Of a DNA stretch of 34,994 bases, positions 15,377 through 22,798 are shown piece after piece; position 1 is the first letter of the stretch; each line of letters starts with the position of its first letter. The notes under the pieces were generated by a model. It was not told the origin of the DNA and searched no databases. It saw only the letters and a program-made list of their open reading frames with translations. Source of the stretch: Bacillus sp. AFS059628 (GTDB taxonomy: Bacteria; Bacillota; Bacilli; Bacillales; Bacillaceae_G); contig NZ_NVEC01000019.1 of assembly GCF_002571225.1 (NCBI RefSeq), forward strand, positions 1 to 34,994, given 5' to 3'. A program made the position numbers and the translations under genes.

Positions 15377-15689
15377 CTTCTAGCCCCTGCTTTTCTACAT
15401 CTTCTAGTTGTTCAGTGAAAAGATGTAAATGTAGCATTTCTTTTAATACACAATCTGGACCACTTATACGAAATGAATTTCCACTATAAAACGTGACATA
15501 ATGCCGTAGCTGTTCAAATTGCTTTTCAAATTCATCTATATGTTCTAATGGTATGTTTTCTAAATCAGGCATTTCGTTCGCAATAAATCCATTTATAATC
15601 GATTCAAAGGATTGACGAAGTTCTTGATTATTAGGAAGGACTTCTTTTGACTGTAAAAAGTCAAAGAAGTCACTGTGATTCATACTCAT
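15360..15689 (-). CDS. Hypothetical acidic protein, 109 aa
   Basis: ATG at 15689 follows AAGGGGGCATCCAA. Acidic, helical protein (DLENIPLEHIDEFEKQFEQL) with a C-terminal EDEIFI. No family is recognised. It lies 12 bp after the sliding clamp gene and overlaps the next gene, so it is part of the clamp-to-E1 transcript. Confidence 0.65.
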   Translation of the reverse strand: MSMNHSDFFDFLQSKEVLPNNQELRQSFESIINGFIANEMPDLENIPLEHIDEFEKQFEQLRHYVTFYSGNSFRISGPDCVLKEMLHLHLFTEQLEDVEKQGLEDEIFI

Positions 15690-15701
15690 TTGGATGCCCC
15701 C

Positions 15702-16814
15702 TTACACGCGAACCGGTAGAATTAACTGCAGATTAGAGTGAGTTGTATCCTCTGCTCCCACTACAACGATAGGTCTCTGATTACTAATCATTTTTATCGC
15801 GATTGTTTCAGAAGTTATCGTTTGTAGTGCTTGCAGCAGATATTCCACATTACAAGCCAATGTAAATGCTTCTACTTGATTACATGGAATTTCTACACTT
15901 GCAGTACCTACTTGAGAATTTTGTGGTTTAAGATGGATGCTTTCTTTTCCTTCTGACGTAAGCACGATTAAGGAAGAAAATGCTGAAAGCTGCTCCAACG
16001 TGTTTTTAAATTCTTCACGTGATAGTTGTATTTCACTTTTAAATTCGTCGGGTACCATACGTGCCGTATCAGGATATGTACCAGCTAGTAATCTAGACTG
16101 ATAGATAATACTTTCGCCACGGATTAACAGCTGTGTATCACTAATGAGCTTTAATTGTAAATTTGTTTCACGATTAAAGAGCTTAAGAGCTGTTTTAAGA
16201 GACTTAATTGGTAACACGACTTCACCATCTTTTGCGATAGTGATCTTTGTACAATCAAAATGTAAACGGGCTAAACGGTGAGCATCAGTTGCTATACTAA
16301 AGAACTTATCATCAACTGATTTTAAGTTCACACCTGTTAGGATCTTACGTGTATCCATTGCAGGAATAGCATGTAATGTTCCGTTGGCCATTGATATAAA
16401 TTGTTCTTGCGAAAGTGAAATCCAGTCTTCCCCTGCTTCAATTTTGATTTCAGGATATTCTTCATGATCCATGGTACAAAAGCTAAACTGTTTCTTCATA
16501 CTTTCTACAATTTTCAGCTCATTATTTTTATGTTCAAGACCGATGAATTCACTTTTGAATTTCTTAATCGTTTTAAGTACCGGAGCAGCTGCAAAAAGCA
16601 CCTTGCCCGGTTCAGTACAATCCCCACTGTTTACGTTAAAGCGAGTTACTAATGTTACTGTTTCTGTACCGTCTGAACCCATTAGAATCATTCCCTGTTG
16701 ATTACAATTTAATAAAACACCTTGTAATGCGGGCATTGGGTTTTTCACGTCTACATTAGCACTAGCTTTCTCTAATTTTTCGATAAATAATGTACGGTTA
16801 ATAGTAAATTTCAT
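15702..16814 (-). CDS. dnaN: Plasmid-encoded DNA polymerase III beta sliding clamp, 370 aa
   Basis: Full-length beta clamp with three repeated domains. Recognisable blocks: MKFTINRTLFIEKLEKAS, PMPALQGVLLNC, the middle-domain ATDAHRLARLHF, and EFKSEIQLSREEFKNTLEQL. The start is ATG at 16814 after GGAGGGATTTATT; an earlier in-frame start at 16829 lies upstream of this site. The length is normal for the family (about 375). It encircles DNA and tethers polymerases and repair proteins. The chromosome already has one, so a plasmid copy may recruit plasmid-specific partners, or give independence from host clamp inhibitors. The C-terminal end ILPVRV carries a usual clamp ending. Confidence 0.92.
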   Translation of the reverse strand: MKFTINRTLFIEKLEKASANVDVKNPMPALQGVLLNCNQQGMILMGSDGTETVTLVTRFNVNSGDCTEPGKVLFAAAPVLKTIKKFKSEFIGLEHKNNELKIVESMKKQFSFCTMDHEEYPEIKIEAGEDWISLSQEQFISMANGTLHAIPAMDTRKILTGVNLKSVDDKFFSIATDAHRLARLHFDCTKITIAKDGEVVLPIKSLKTALKLFNRETNLQLKLISDTQLLIRGESIIYQSRLLAGTYPDTARMVPDEFKSEIQLSREEFKNTLEQLSAFSSLIVLTSEGKESIHLKPQNSQVGTASVEIPCNQVEAFTLACNVEYLLQALQTITSETIAIKMISNQRPIVVVGAEDTTHSNLQLILPVRV

Positions 16815-16837
16815 AATAAATCCCTCCAAAAAGTAAT

Positions 16838-16866
16838 AAAAAAAGAACAGACCTCATATCCTGTTC
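16838..16866 (-). terminator. Terminator between Rad52-like gene and clamp gene
   Basis: On the minus strand GAACAG pairs with CTGTTC around a 10-base loop, followed by seven T residues. It sits about 24 bases before the clamp start codon. Confidence 0.6.
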
Positions 16867-16894
16867 ATTCGTTTTCCTGCTATAAAACAAAGCT

Positions 16895-17743
16895 TTACGC
16901 ACTTTGTTGTTTTTTTAACTGTTCTATGAGTTGATGAATGGCTTCTGTATGTTCTTGAAGTAACCATTCTCTAAAGGTCGTAATATCACCAGGTATAAGA
17001 GCAGATAACCAACGGTTAAGCTGTTTCTCATTTCCAGGACGAATATTCTTTGCTTCGTGAATCAACTGTAAACTAGTTATCATTCCTTCTAAACCACCAA
17101 TTGTTGTATCCTCAAATGTTCTCGCTTGCGCATTATAATTGTGATTATAGGCAAGTAGAATATCCCTAGAGGCGATGTTTAATGGCTTTGCAAGTTCTTG
17201 GATCTTTTGAATTAATAATCCTAGACTTGGTTGGCCATTCGATTGTTCCTTCTGTAAACTTCCTTGTTTATTTTTTTGCTGTAACATAGTAGGTGGTGTG
17301 AAATAATACCCTTTCTTCTGGTAAGAAACATAGATATCATTTTTCCCCTTACTATTTGTAGTAAGCTCTACTTTATGTGGTTTTATATTATATAAATATC
17401 TTCCCACACCCCAAAGGACTGCTGCCCTTTTTAAGCTATTGGAAAATCCACCTTTTACAGCATTGTAATCAGATTCTTCACTTCCATCCTCTTTTGATAT
17501 CCAACGTTCATTCAAAAACACTGAAATGGTACATTTTGTTGCCTTCTCACCCCATTTTTCATAAGACACTTGCCATTTATCAATACCAAAGACTTCATCA
17601 AATCGGTCCTGAATGGCACGTGCGTCAACAAATGGAGCTACATATGCAAAAAAACGACCTTGGCTTTCAAATGTATGTGTAATTTTCCACCCTAATTGTT
17701 CGAATGGAAATTCAGCTTGTAAACTTTCCATTATATTCGTCAT
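16895..17743 (-). CDS. Rad52/Rad22-family single-strand annealing protein, 282 aa
   Basis: The first ~150 residues match the Rad52/22 family: an aromatic-rich strand FFAYVAPFVDARAIQDRFDE, WQVSYEKWGEKATKCTISVF, and the conserved GGFSNSLKRAAVLWGVGRYL. These proteins form rings that anneal complementary single strands and load recombination machinery, as in phage recombination systems. After a glutamine-rich linker (about 165-180) lies a C-terminal helical domain of ~105 residues that is duplicated as a separate protein at 17787-18161. Good ribosome binding site AGGAGGATTATT. A terminator follows. Confidence 0.88.
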   Translation of the reverse strand: MTNIMESLQAEFPFEQLGWKITHTFESQGRFFAYVAPFVDARAIQDRFDEVFGIDKWQVSYEKWGEKATKCTISVFLNERWISKEDGSEESDYNAVKGGFSNSLKRAAVLWGVGRYLYNIKPHKVELTTNSKGKNDIYVSYQKKGYYFTPPTMLQQKNKQGSLQKEQSNGQPSLGLLIQKIQELAKPLNIASRDILLAYNHNYNAQARTFEDTTIGGLEGMITSLQLIHEAKNIRPGNEKQLNRWLSALIPGDITTFREWLLQEHTEAIHQLIEQLKKQQSA

Positions 17744-17786
17744 AATAATCCTCCTGTATTACTTGTTATTTCGAATCTGGGTGTTT

Positions 17787-18161
17787 TCACTCTTTCTTTC
17801 GAAATTCATCAATCATTTCACATATAATTCCTCTGTTTTCATGTAGCAGCCAATCCTCATAGGAAGTAATATCTTTTCCTGATTGAATGGATAGGCGCTT
17901 ATTCAAATCTTCTATACTTTTACAACTGATATTCCTTGCTGCATAAATGAGACTTAAGCTTACTTTCAAATCTCTTAAATCAGAAATGGTAATATCCTTA
18001 AATGTCGTAGCTTTCGTATTGAAGTTTTGATTGTGCGCTTGCAGCATTGATACAGAACTGATCCAACAAGGATTAGCTAGTTCTTTAATTTCTTCAATAA
18101 TGTCATGTAAATGAGCATCATTTTGTAATTTACCTTGTGATTTTTCAATGACTAAATTCAT
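17787..18161 (-). CDS. Stand-alone paralogue of the Rad52-like C-terminal domain, 124 aa
   Basis: Residues about 20-124 align with the last ~105 residues of the adjacent Rad52-like protein: IKELANPCWISSVSML against IQELAKPLNIASRDIL, AHNQNFNTKATTFKDITI against AYNHNYNAQARTFEDTTI, DITSYEDWLLHENRG against DITTFREWLLQEHTE. It lacks the annealing domain. It could compete with or regulate the full-length protein, or bind the same partner. ATG at 18161 follows TTAGGGGGAAACATC. The small-RNA unit at 18237-18410 ends just upstream. Confidence 0.8.
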   Translation of the reverse strand: MNLVIEKSQGKLQNDAHLHDIIEEIKELANPCWISSVSMLQAHNQNFNTKATTFKDITISDLRDLKVSLSLIYAARNISCKSIEDLNKRLSIQSGKDITSYEDWLLHENRGIICEMIDEFRKKE

Positions 18162-18236
18162 GATGTTTCCCCCTAATTAATAAAATAATTGCCTAAAGTG
18201 CTGGCTATACAATAACTCCAAACTTGAAGACAACAC

Positions 18237-18410
18237 AAAAAGGGCTTCTTCAAGTCGATTAAAAATGTGCATAGCAAAATAAGCTATATATACACTAATC
18301 GGCTCAAAGAAGCCCTTTCATAAATGAAACAAGACGCAACTTGCTTCTACAACTCAACCACAACACAAAAAAGGTGTGGGAATAAACGGAATCAATTAAA
18401 CAATAAATAT
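18237..18410 (-). ncRNA. Candidate small RNA, copy 1 (about 175 nt)
   Basis: The plus-strand interval 18221-18433 is repeated nearly unchanged at 19892-20101. On the minus strand each copy has a promoter, about 100 conserved bases, then a long terminator: GGGCTTCTTTGAGCCGATTA (18315-18296) pairs with TAATCGACTTGAAGAAGCCC (18261-18242) at 19 of 20 positions, then TTTTT. Inside the loop is a second stem, ATAGC/GCTAT, extended by GTG/CAC here and GTA/TAC in copy 2, a compensatory change. Wobble pairs favour the minus-strand RNA. No frame is conserved between copies. Role unknown: a trans-acting small RNA or a leader for the gene at 18161. Confidence 0.7.
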
Positions 18411-18416
18411 ATCCGT

Positions 18417-18445
18417 ATATTAAACTATCTTTATTTTTAATGCAA
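18417..18445 (-). promoter_or_regulatory. Promoter of small-RNA copy 1
   Basis: TTGCAT (18440-18445) and TAATAT (18417-18422) with a 17-bp spacer on the minus strand. The same arrangement occurs at copy 2, although the -35 and spacer sequence there differ, which indicates selection for promoter function. Confidence 0.65.
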
Positions 18446-18478
18446 GTAAAAAAGAGTGAAACAACCGTATCACTCTTT
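18446..18478 (-). terminator. Terminator of the 63-aa gene
   Basis: On the minus strand AAAGAGTGA (overlapping the stop codon) pairs with TCACTCTTT around an 11-base loop, then TTTTT. It isolates the 63-aa gene from small-RNA copy 1. Confidence 0.75.
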
Positions 18479-18661
18479 CATCCATCTTCGATGATTTTTA
18501 GGATGAACAGGTATACTATATATCTTCGCATCGTCTGGTTTCGTCAAATCTTCTACTTCAATTTTTACAACTTTTAGATGGTACGGCATACGACCATTGC
18601 TAAAAATATCCCCTACACAAATTGTCCAAAGACTTGTTTCTATTTCAGTTACACTATTCAT
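18470..18661 (-). CDS. Hypothetical small protein, 63 aa
   Basis: ATG at 18661 follows AGAGGAGAATATAAA; an upstream in-frame start at 18697 would put the terminator stem in the coding part. The product (MNSVTEIETSLWTICVGDIF ... HPKNHRRWMKE) is predicted to be mainly beta strand with a basic tail. No family recognised. It has its own terminators on both sides. Confidence 0.6.
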   Translation of the reverse strand: MNSVTEIETSLWTICVGDIFSNGRMPYHLKVVKIEVEDLTKPDDAKIYSIPVHPKNHRRWMKE

Positions 18662-18686
18662 TTTATATTCTCCTCTACAAACTAAT

Positions 18687-18724
18687 AAAAAAGACATTGA
18701 ACAGATACGTCCAATGTCTTTTTT
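18687..18724 (-). terminator. Terminator of the 94-aa gene
   Basis: AAAGACATTG and CAATGTCTTT form a 10-bp stem with a T-run on the minus strand (TTTTTTATT). It lies between the 94-aa and 63-aa genes. Confidence 0.75.
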
Positions 18725-18729
18725 CCCTC

Positions 18730-19014
18730 TTATATACTAGTTAACTCAAAGTATAATTTTTCTGGTTTTCCATATATGCTAATTTCATTTTGATATACGC
18801 CAGCTAATGGCTGAGGCATCTCAATGCTTTCCATATAGGATAATGAAGCAGCTGCTTCTATTTTTTCTTTAATCTCATTAGGAATGGCTGAGTAAGATAA
18901 GCTATCCATTTTACTTCCTAATTTAGTATCTGTAGCAGCTTCATAATAAATTTCGGTAATTAAGACCTCATTATCATCTGGATCATACATATATCCTCGG
19001 TTAACTGTAATCAT
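18730..19014 (-). CDS. Hypothetical protein with RGYMYDPDDNEV motif, copy 1, 94 aa
   Basis: Paralogue of the 95-aa product at 20230-20517. Shared blocks: NRGYMYDPDDNEVLITEIYY against QRGYMYDPDDNEVIVNEIFY, KLGSKM, LSYMESIEM against MSYMESMEV, and the C-terminal KPEKLYFEL. The acidic DPDDNE turn is the best conserved part. No known domain is recognised. ATG at 19014 follows GAGAGGAGCACTACAAT. Both copies lie on the minus strand upstream of a small-RNA copy, which points to a segmental duplication. Confidence 0.7.
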   Translation of the reverse strand: MITVNRGYMYDPDDNEVLITEIYYEAATDTKLGSKMDSLSYSAIPNEIKEKIEAAASLSYMESIEMPQPLAGVYQNEISIYGKPEKLYFELTSI

Positions 19015-19276
19015 ATTGTAGTGCTCCTCTCAGGTTTACATTTTCTAATTCCTTGTGCTTTTAGCATTGCAACAAGTTCCTTACCTATATATAAATCTCA
19101 TATTTTCTATAGTTGCATTCCATTCTATATCTACTGTACTATGTCTCTTTTATGAATTGTTCTTAAAAACGGAGAGTTCAGAAATTCTTAACAAAAGTAG
19201 GATATAATAAAGCCCTGGATTTGGTAGTAATTTCTTACCGCTTTTAATATTCGACATTCTCTAAATTCGTTTTTTT

Positions 19277-19501
19277 TTACAGTGTAATAGCATAGACCCA
19301 GGAGTCTTTTTCAAACCTAAATGTATCAAGATCTTTATCTATACGATAGAAAACATTCGGTTCATGCTCTGAAACTACTGCAAAATACATATAAACTGTT
19401 CCTTTACCTAAATATTCAATTCTCTCAATTGATAAAGAGAACATATCCCTCATAAGTTGTTTACAATGTAAAATCTCTTTTAGTTCTTTTTCAACATTCA
19501 T
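19277..19501 (-). CDS. Hypothetical small protein, 74 aa
   Basis: ATG at 19501 follows AGCAGGTGTATATT. The product starts MNVEKELKEILHCKQLMRDM, a helix, then strands (GKGTVYMYFAVVSEHE, VFYRIDKDLDTFRF). No family is recognised. It begins 17 bp after the 90-aa gene and is probably co-transcribed with it. An upstream in-frame start at 19552 overlaps that gene. Confidence 0.6.
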   Translation of the reverse strand: MNVEKELKEILHCKQLMRDMFSLSIERIEYLGKGTVYMYFAVVSEHEPNVFYRIDKDLDTFRFEKDSWVYAITL

Positions 19502-19518
19502 AATATACACCTGCTTTA

Positions 19519-19791
19519 TTAAATTTTTGGTAGTAAATTTGCTATAACACATGGAAAATCTACAATTTTTTGACGATGATAAATTTCTTCGACGGTATCA
19601 TAGATTGCTATATGTCCATAATCTACCTTTACCCGCTCACGCAAACCTAATTGTTTAATATTAACGTACTCCACTTCACCATAATCACTTTGCGCTTCCA
19701 TTAAATAAAATCCTACTGCTTCATATGGACTATTGGCTGCAATAATTTTTATAGCAAGTCTTTCTCCATAACTAACCTCATAAAATTTCAT
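19519..19791 (-). CDS. Hypothetical protein, 90 aa
   Basis: ATG at 19791 follows AAGGGGGAAGTAAAA. The product starts MKFYEVSYGERLAIKIIAAN and has the strand-strand-helix pattern seen in the 142-aa product at 6579-7007. A weak hairpin with a T-run (GCAC/GTGC) lies at about 19820-19840. Small-RNA copy 2 ends just upstream, at 19908. No function assigned. Confidence 0.6.
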   Translation of the reverse strand: MKFYEVSYGERLAIKIIAANSPYEAVGFYLMEAQSDYGEVEYVNIKQLGLRERVKVDYGHIAIYDTVEEIYHRQKIVDFPCVIANLLPKI

Positions 19792-19907
19792 TTTTACTTC
19801 CCCCTTAGATATAGAAAAAAGCACCTTATAATTGTGCATTAATCACTCTTATTATTCGTTTAGCCTAGATGGTCTAATACACGTAGTTCCTAACTTAAAG
19901 ACAACAC

Positions 19908-20078
19908 AAAAAGGGCTTCTTTAAGTCGATTAAATATGTACATAGCAAAATAAGCTATATACAATAATCGGCTCAAAGAAGCCCTCTCATAAATGAAACA
20001 AGACGCAACTTGCTTCTACAACTCAACCACAACACAATAAGGTGTGGGAATAAACGGAATCAATTAAACAATAAATAT
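19908..20078 (-). ncRNA. Candidate small RNA, copy 2 (about 170 nt)
   Basis: Second copy of the unit described at 18237-18410. The terminator arms are 19965-19984 and 19913-19932; the arm change C to T at position 10 turns a G-U wobble into an A-U pair, and the inner stem changes from GTG/CAC to GTA/TAC, so pairing is kept while sequence changes. A short frame readable on the plus strand of copy 1 is stopped early here, so the conserved product is not a protein. The conserved 5' half includes CCACA/TGTGG arms that could form a small hairpin. Confidence 0.7.
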
Positions 20079-20084
20079 ACGTTT

Positions 20085-20113
20085 ATATTAATCTATTTTT
20101 ATATGATATTCAA
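20085..20113 (-). promoter_or_regulatory. Promoter of small-RNA copy 2
   Basis: TTGAAT (20108-20113) and TAATAT (20085-20090) with a 17-bp spacer on the minus strand. The predicted start is near 20078. Confidence 0.65.
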
Positions 20114-20132
20114 TTGTTTTTAATAGAATGAA

Positions 20133-20217
20133 GATAAGAAGGGACCTTCTATGTAGTTATTATATGTATTGAAGAATAGTGCTCTTGTTTTCCCTACTAA
20201 AAATCCCTTCTTATTTT
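20133..20217 (-). terminator. Possible long-loop hairpin after the 95-aa gene
   Basis: ATAAGAAGGGA and TCCCTTCTTAT are exact complements about 60 bases apart, just after the 95-aa gene. The large loop and weak T-run make terminator function uncertain. Confidence 0.35.
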
Positions 20218-20229
20218 CAGTTCTTGATG

Positions 20230-20517
20230 TTACTTCATGTACTGCAGTTCAAAATATAGCTTTTCTGGCTTTTGATTTTGGGTTAAATGGCAAAGTATTT
20301 CTTGAATAGTTTCTTCTTCTACTTCCATACTTTCCATATAAGACATACTTTCGTTTTCTTGGATCTTTTCAAAAATGGAAGTAGGTAGCTTGTCTGCAGC
20401 AAACACACTCATTTTACTTCCTAGCTTTTGTTCGGATGCAGCTTTGTAGAAAATTTCGTTCACAATGACCTCATTATCATCTGGATCGTACATGTAGCCT
20501 CTTTGTATACGTAACAA
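20230..20517 (-). CDS. Hypothetical protein with RGYMYDPDDNEV motif, copy 2, 95 aa
   Basis: Paralogue of the product at 18730-19014; shared blocks are listed there. The start is TTG at 20517 behind AAAGGGGTAACATA, giving MLRIQRGYMY. The two copies differ most in the middle (residues 38-60) and are well conserved at both ends, so both are likely functional. Small-RNA copy 2 follows it downstream on the same strand. No domain recognised. Confidence 0.65.
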   Translation of the reverse strand: MLRIQRGYMYDPDDNEVIVNEIFYKAASEQKLGSKMSVFAADKLPTSIFEKIQENESMSYMESMEVEEETIQEILCHLTQNQKPEKLYFELQYMK

Positions 20518-20702
20518 TATGTTACCCCTTTCTTATATATTCCTTTACGCGAAATAAAAATATTTATATATATTGTTTTTTTCTGTATAAAGGTGTCAAA
20601 GAATATTATTTCGTAAAATCCGTACTTTGTATAGAGGTAGATACAGGATTATTAGTTTTCTTAAGTTTTTTTGGTATAGGGCGTCCTTTTTTAAACATTT
20701 CT

Positions 20703-20744
20703 AAAAAAAAGAGAAGCTCATATTCTTTTACGAATAGCTTCTCT
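20703..20744 (-). terminator. Terminator of the sugar operon
   Basis: On the minus strand AGAGAAGCT and AGCTTCTCT pair over 9 bp, with an inner ATTC/GAAT, followed by eight T residues. It closes the operon ending at 20778. Confidence 0.85.
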
Positions 20745-20777
20745 GATAAAATGTTACTCCTTTCTTTTTAAACAAAG

Positions 20778-21746
20778 TTACACCCACCACATCTGTGAAG
20801 GATTTTCCTCAATTAAAATAGATTGAAGATTCTTTGTGGCACGTTTAAATCCTTCTTGAATAGACATGAGTGGATCTTCGTGTTCAATACTTACAACATA
20901 ATCATATCCATATGTACGAAGTACACTCATTATTTGCGACCATTCATCTAAGCTATGGCCACAACCAACAGAACGGAACGTCCAAGCTCTTGTTTTCACT
21001 TTACCGTAGGGCTGCATGTCTGTTAAACCATACATATTCACATTTTCTTGATCAATGTAAGTGTCTTTTGCATGAAAGTGATAAATTGCATTTTCTTTCA
21101 TTAATAACCTAATAGCAGCGATAGGGTCAATTCCTTGCCACCATAAATGGCTAGGGTCTAAGTTAGCACCTATTGCATTGCATGTCTCTTGACGTAGTTT
21201 TAGTAATGTATATGGCGTATGTACTAAGAAACCACCGTGAAGTTCTAAACCAATTTTCACACCATGTTCTTTTGCAAATTCACCAACTTGTTTCCAATAA
21301 GGAATGAGCTTTTCTTCCCATTGCCATTTTAAAATATCGTTGTATTCATTTGGCCATGGTGCAACAGGCCAATTCGGGTATTTTGCGTTTTCATGGTCAC
21401 CTGCTACACCTGAAAAACAATTCACAACAGGTACGTCTAGTAGTGAAGCGAGTTGAATGGTTTTTAACAATGTTTCATGGGATTTTTTTGCAAAAGCAGT
21501 ATCCGGGGATAAAGGATTTCCGTGACAACTAAAAGCGCTAACGATTAAATCTCTTTTTTGTATATGTTCTATATATGTGCTTCTGACTTGTTCGCTTTCT
21601 AATAATAAATCTAAGTTACAGTGCGATCCTCCAGGATAACATCCTGTACCAATTTCTACAGCATGCAAACCAGCTGCTTGTACATAATCTAGCATTTCTT
21701 CAAACTCCATATGAGAAAAAAGTGTTGTAAATACTCCTAATTTCAT
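20778..21746 (-). CDS. Sugar phosphate isomerase/epimerase-like TIM barrel, 322 aa
   Basis: AP-endonuclease-2 / xylose-isomerase-like barrel: AVEIGTGCYPGGSHCNLD, SAFSCHGNPLSPD, then the metal-binding residues in GLELHGGFLVHTPY, GANLDPSHLWWQGIDP, YHFHAKDTYID and VSIEHEDPL. Members isomerise or epimerise keto-sugars and inositols. ATG at 21746 abuts the stop of the preceding dehydrogenase and follows AAGGATGGGAAGATAA. Together with the two oxidoreductases it suggests a small pathway that oxidises and rearranges a sugar or polyol. The substrate cannot be told from sequence. Last gene of its operon. Confidence 0.85.
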   Translation of the reverse strand: MKLGVFTTLFSHMEFEEMLDYVQAAGLHAVEIGTGCYPGGSHCNLDLLLESEQVRSTYIEHIQKRDLIVSAFSCHGNPLSPDTAFAKKSHETLLKTIQLASLLDVPVVNCFSGVAGDHENAKYPNWPVAPWPNEYNDILKWQWEEKLIPYWKQVGEFAKEHGVKIGLELHGGFLVHTPYTLLKLRQETCNAIGANLDPSHLWWQGIDPIAAIRLLMKENAIYHFHAKDTYIDQENVNMYGLTDMQPYGKVKTRAWTFRSVGCGHSLDEWSQIMSVLRTYGYDYVVSIEHEDPLMSIQEGFKRATKNLQSILIEENPSQMWWV

Positions 21747-22784
21747 TTATCTTCCCATCCTTTCTACATGTGTGTTACTACTCTCGTAAATTGCATCAAT
21801 AATTTGTGATACTTGCAGCGATTCCTCAGGTTTTACAATTAATTTTTCGTCGTATAAGCAAGCTTTTATAAAGTTTTCAGCTTGCAAAATTCCAGGATCA
21901 CTGTTAGATCCTATCCAAATAGGTTCACTATTTAATAGCATATTATGTTTTGTTGTATATAATTCAAGTGGAAAAACATTCATTCCACCGTTTACTCCGG
22001 AGATACTTACTTGTTCTTCATCATTTTTAATATTTGCTGCCCAAGAAGTTTCAAATATTAATGATGCTCCATTTTTAAATTTTATGTATGCGGTAACATG
22101 ATCATCAACTTCAAATGTTTTATAATCATATTTCCCCCACATGTTTATTTGATTTTGTAGCTTACTAACTGCATTATAGACACTACCAATGACTTCTGTT
22201 TGTTTTGGATTTCCAATTAACCATAGTGCTAAATCAAGAAGATGACAGCCGTAATCTATTAAACTTCCCCCACCTTGTAATTCTTTATTTGTGAAAACGC
22301 CCCATCCTGGCACTTTTCGGCGACGGAGTGCCTTTACACGAACAACAAGAGGCGTTCCAATCTCATCTATCATCATTTTTTTTGCAACTTGTGACTCCTT
22401 CATATAGCGATAATGATAAGCGATAGCAAGTTTTTTACCGCTGTTTTTGGCAGATTCTATCATTTGTTCACATTCTGTCGCTGTTAAAGCCATTGGTTTT
22501 TCACATAATACATGTTTCCCTGCTTGTAATGCTGCGATAGAAATCTCAGCATGAAACTTATTTGGTGTACAAATACAAACAGCATCAACTTCTTTAAAGA
22601 CTTCCTCATACGTTTCAAATACATAAGGAATGTTATATGTTTTAGCGGTTTGTTTTGCGCGTTCTATGTTTCTATCATGTATAGCCGTAATCGTACAATA
22701 TTCATGTAACTTTACAAATGCAGGGATATGGCGACCTTTTGCAATTCCTCCGGTCCCTATTATTCCAATGCGTAGTTTCTTCAT
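21747..22784 (-). CDS. Gfo/Idh/MocA-family oxidoreductase, 345 aa
   Basis: N-terminal NAD(P)-binding fold with IGIIGTGGIAKGRHIPAF, and the family motif HVLCEKPMALT about 90 residues in. The C-terminal domain carries the substrate-site GGGSLIDYGCHLLDLALWLI. ATG at 22784 is chosen because AAAAGGTGAAGAC precedes it; an in-frame start at 22802 overlaps the previous stop. Family members oxidise sugars or inositols with NAD. Partner of the paralogous dehydrogenase upstream. Confidence 0.85.
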   Translation of the reverse strand: MKKLRIGIIGTGGIAKGRHIPAFVKLHEYCTITAIHDRNIERAKQTAKTYNIPYVFETYEEVFKEVDAVCICTPNKFHAEISIAALQAGKHVLCEKPMALTATECEQMIESAKNSGKKLAIAYHYRYMKESQVAKKMMIDEIGTPLVVRVKALRRRKVPGWGVFTNKELQGGGSLIDYGCHLLDLALWLIGNPKQTEVIGSVYNAVSKLQNQINMWGKYDYKTFEVDDHVTAYIKFKNGASLIFETSWAANIKNDEEQVSISGVNGGMNVFPLELYTTKHNMLLNSEPIWIGSNSDPGILQAENFIKACLYDEKLIVKPEESLQVSQIIDAIYESSNTHVERMGR

Positions 22785-22798
22785 GTCTTCACCTTTTC

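Noticed and set aside
668-18350. Pairing between the small RNA and iterons through the shared word CAACTTGC
   Set aside because: An 8-base match (near 668-678 and near 18340) is too short to rise above chance in a window of this size.
18324-18440. Plus-strand 38-codon frame in small-RNA copy 1
   Set aside because: It has no ribosome binding site and stops after 15 codons in copy 2, so it is not conserved.
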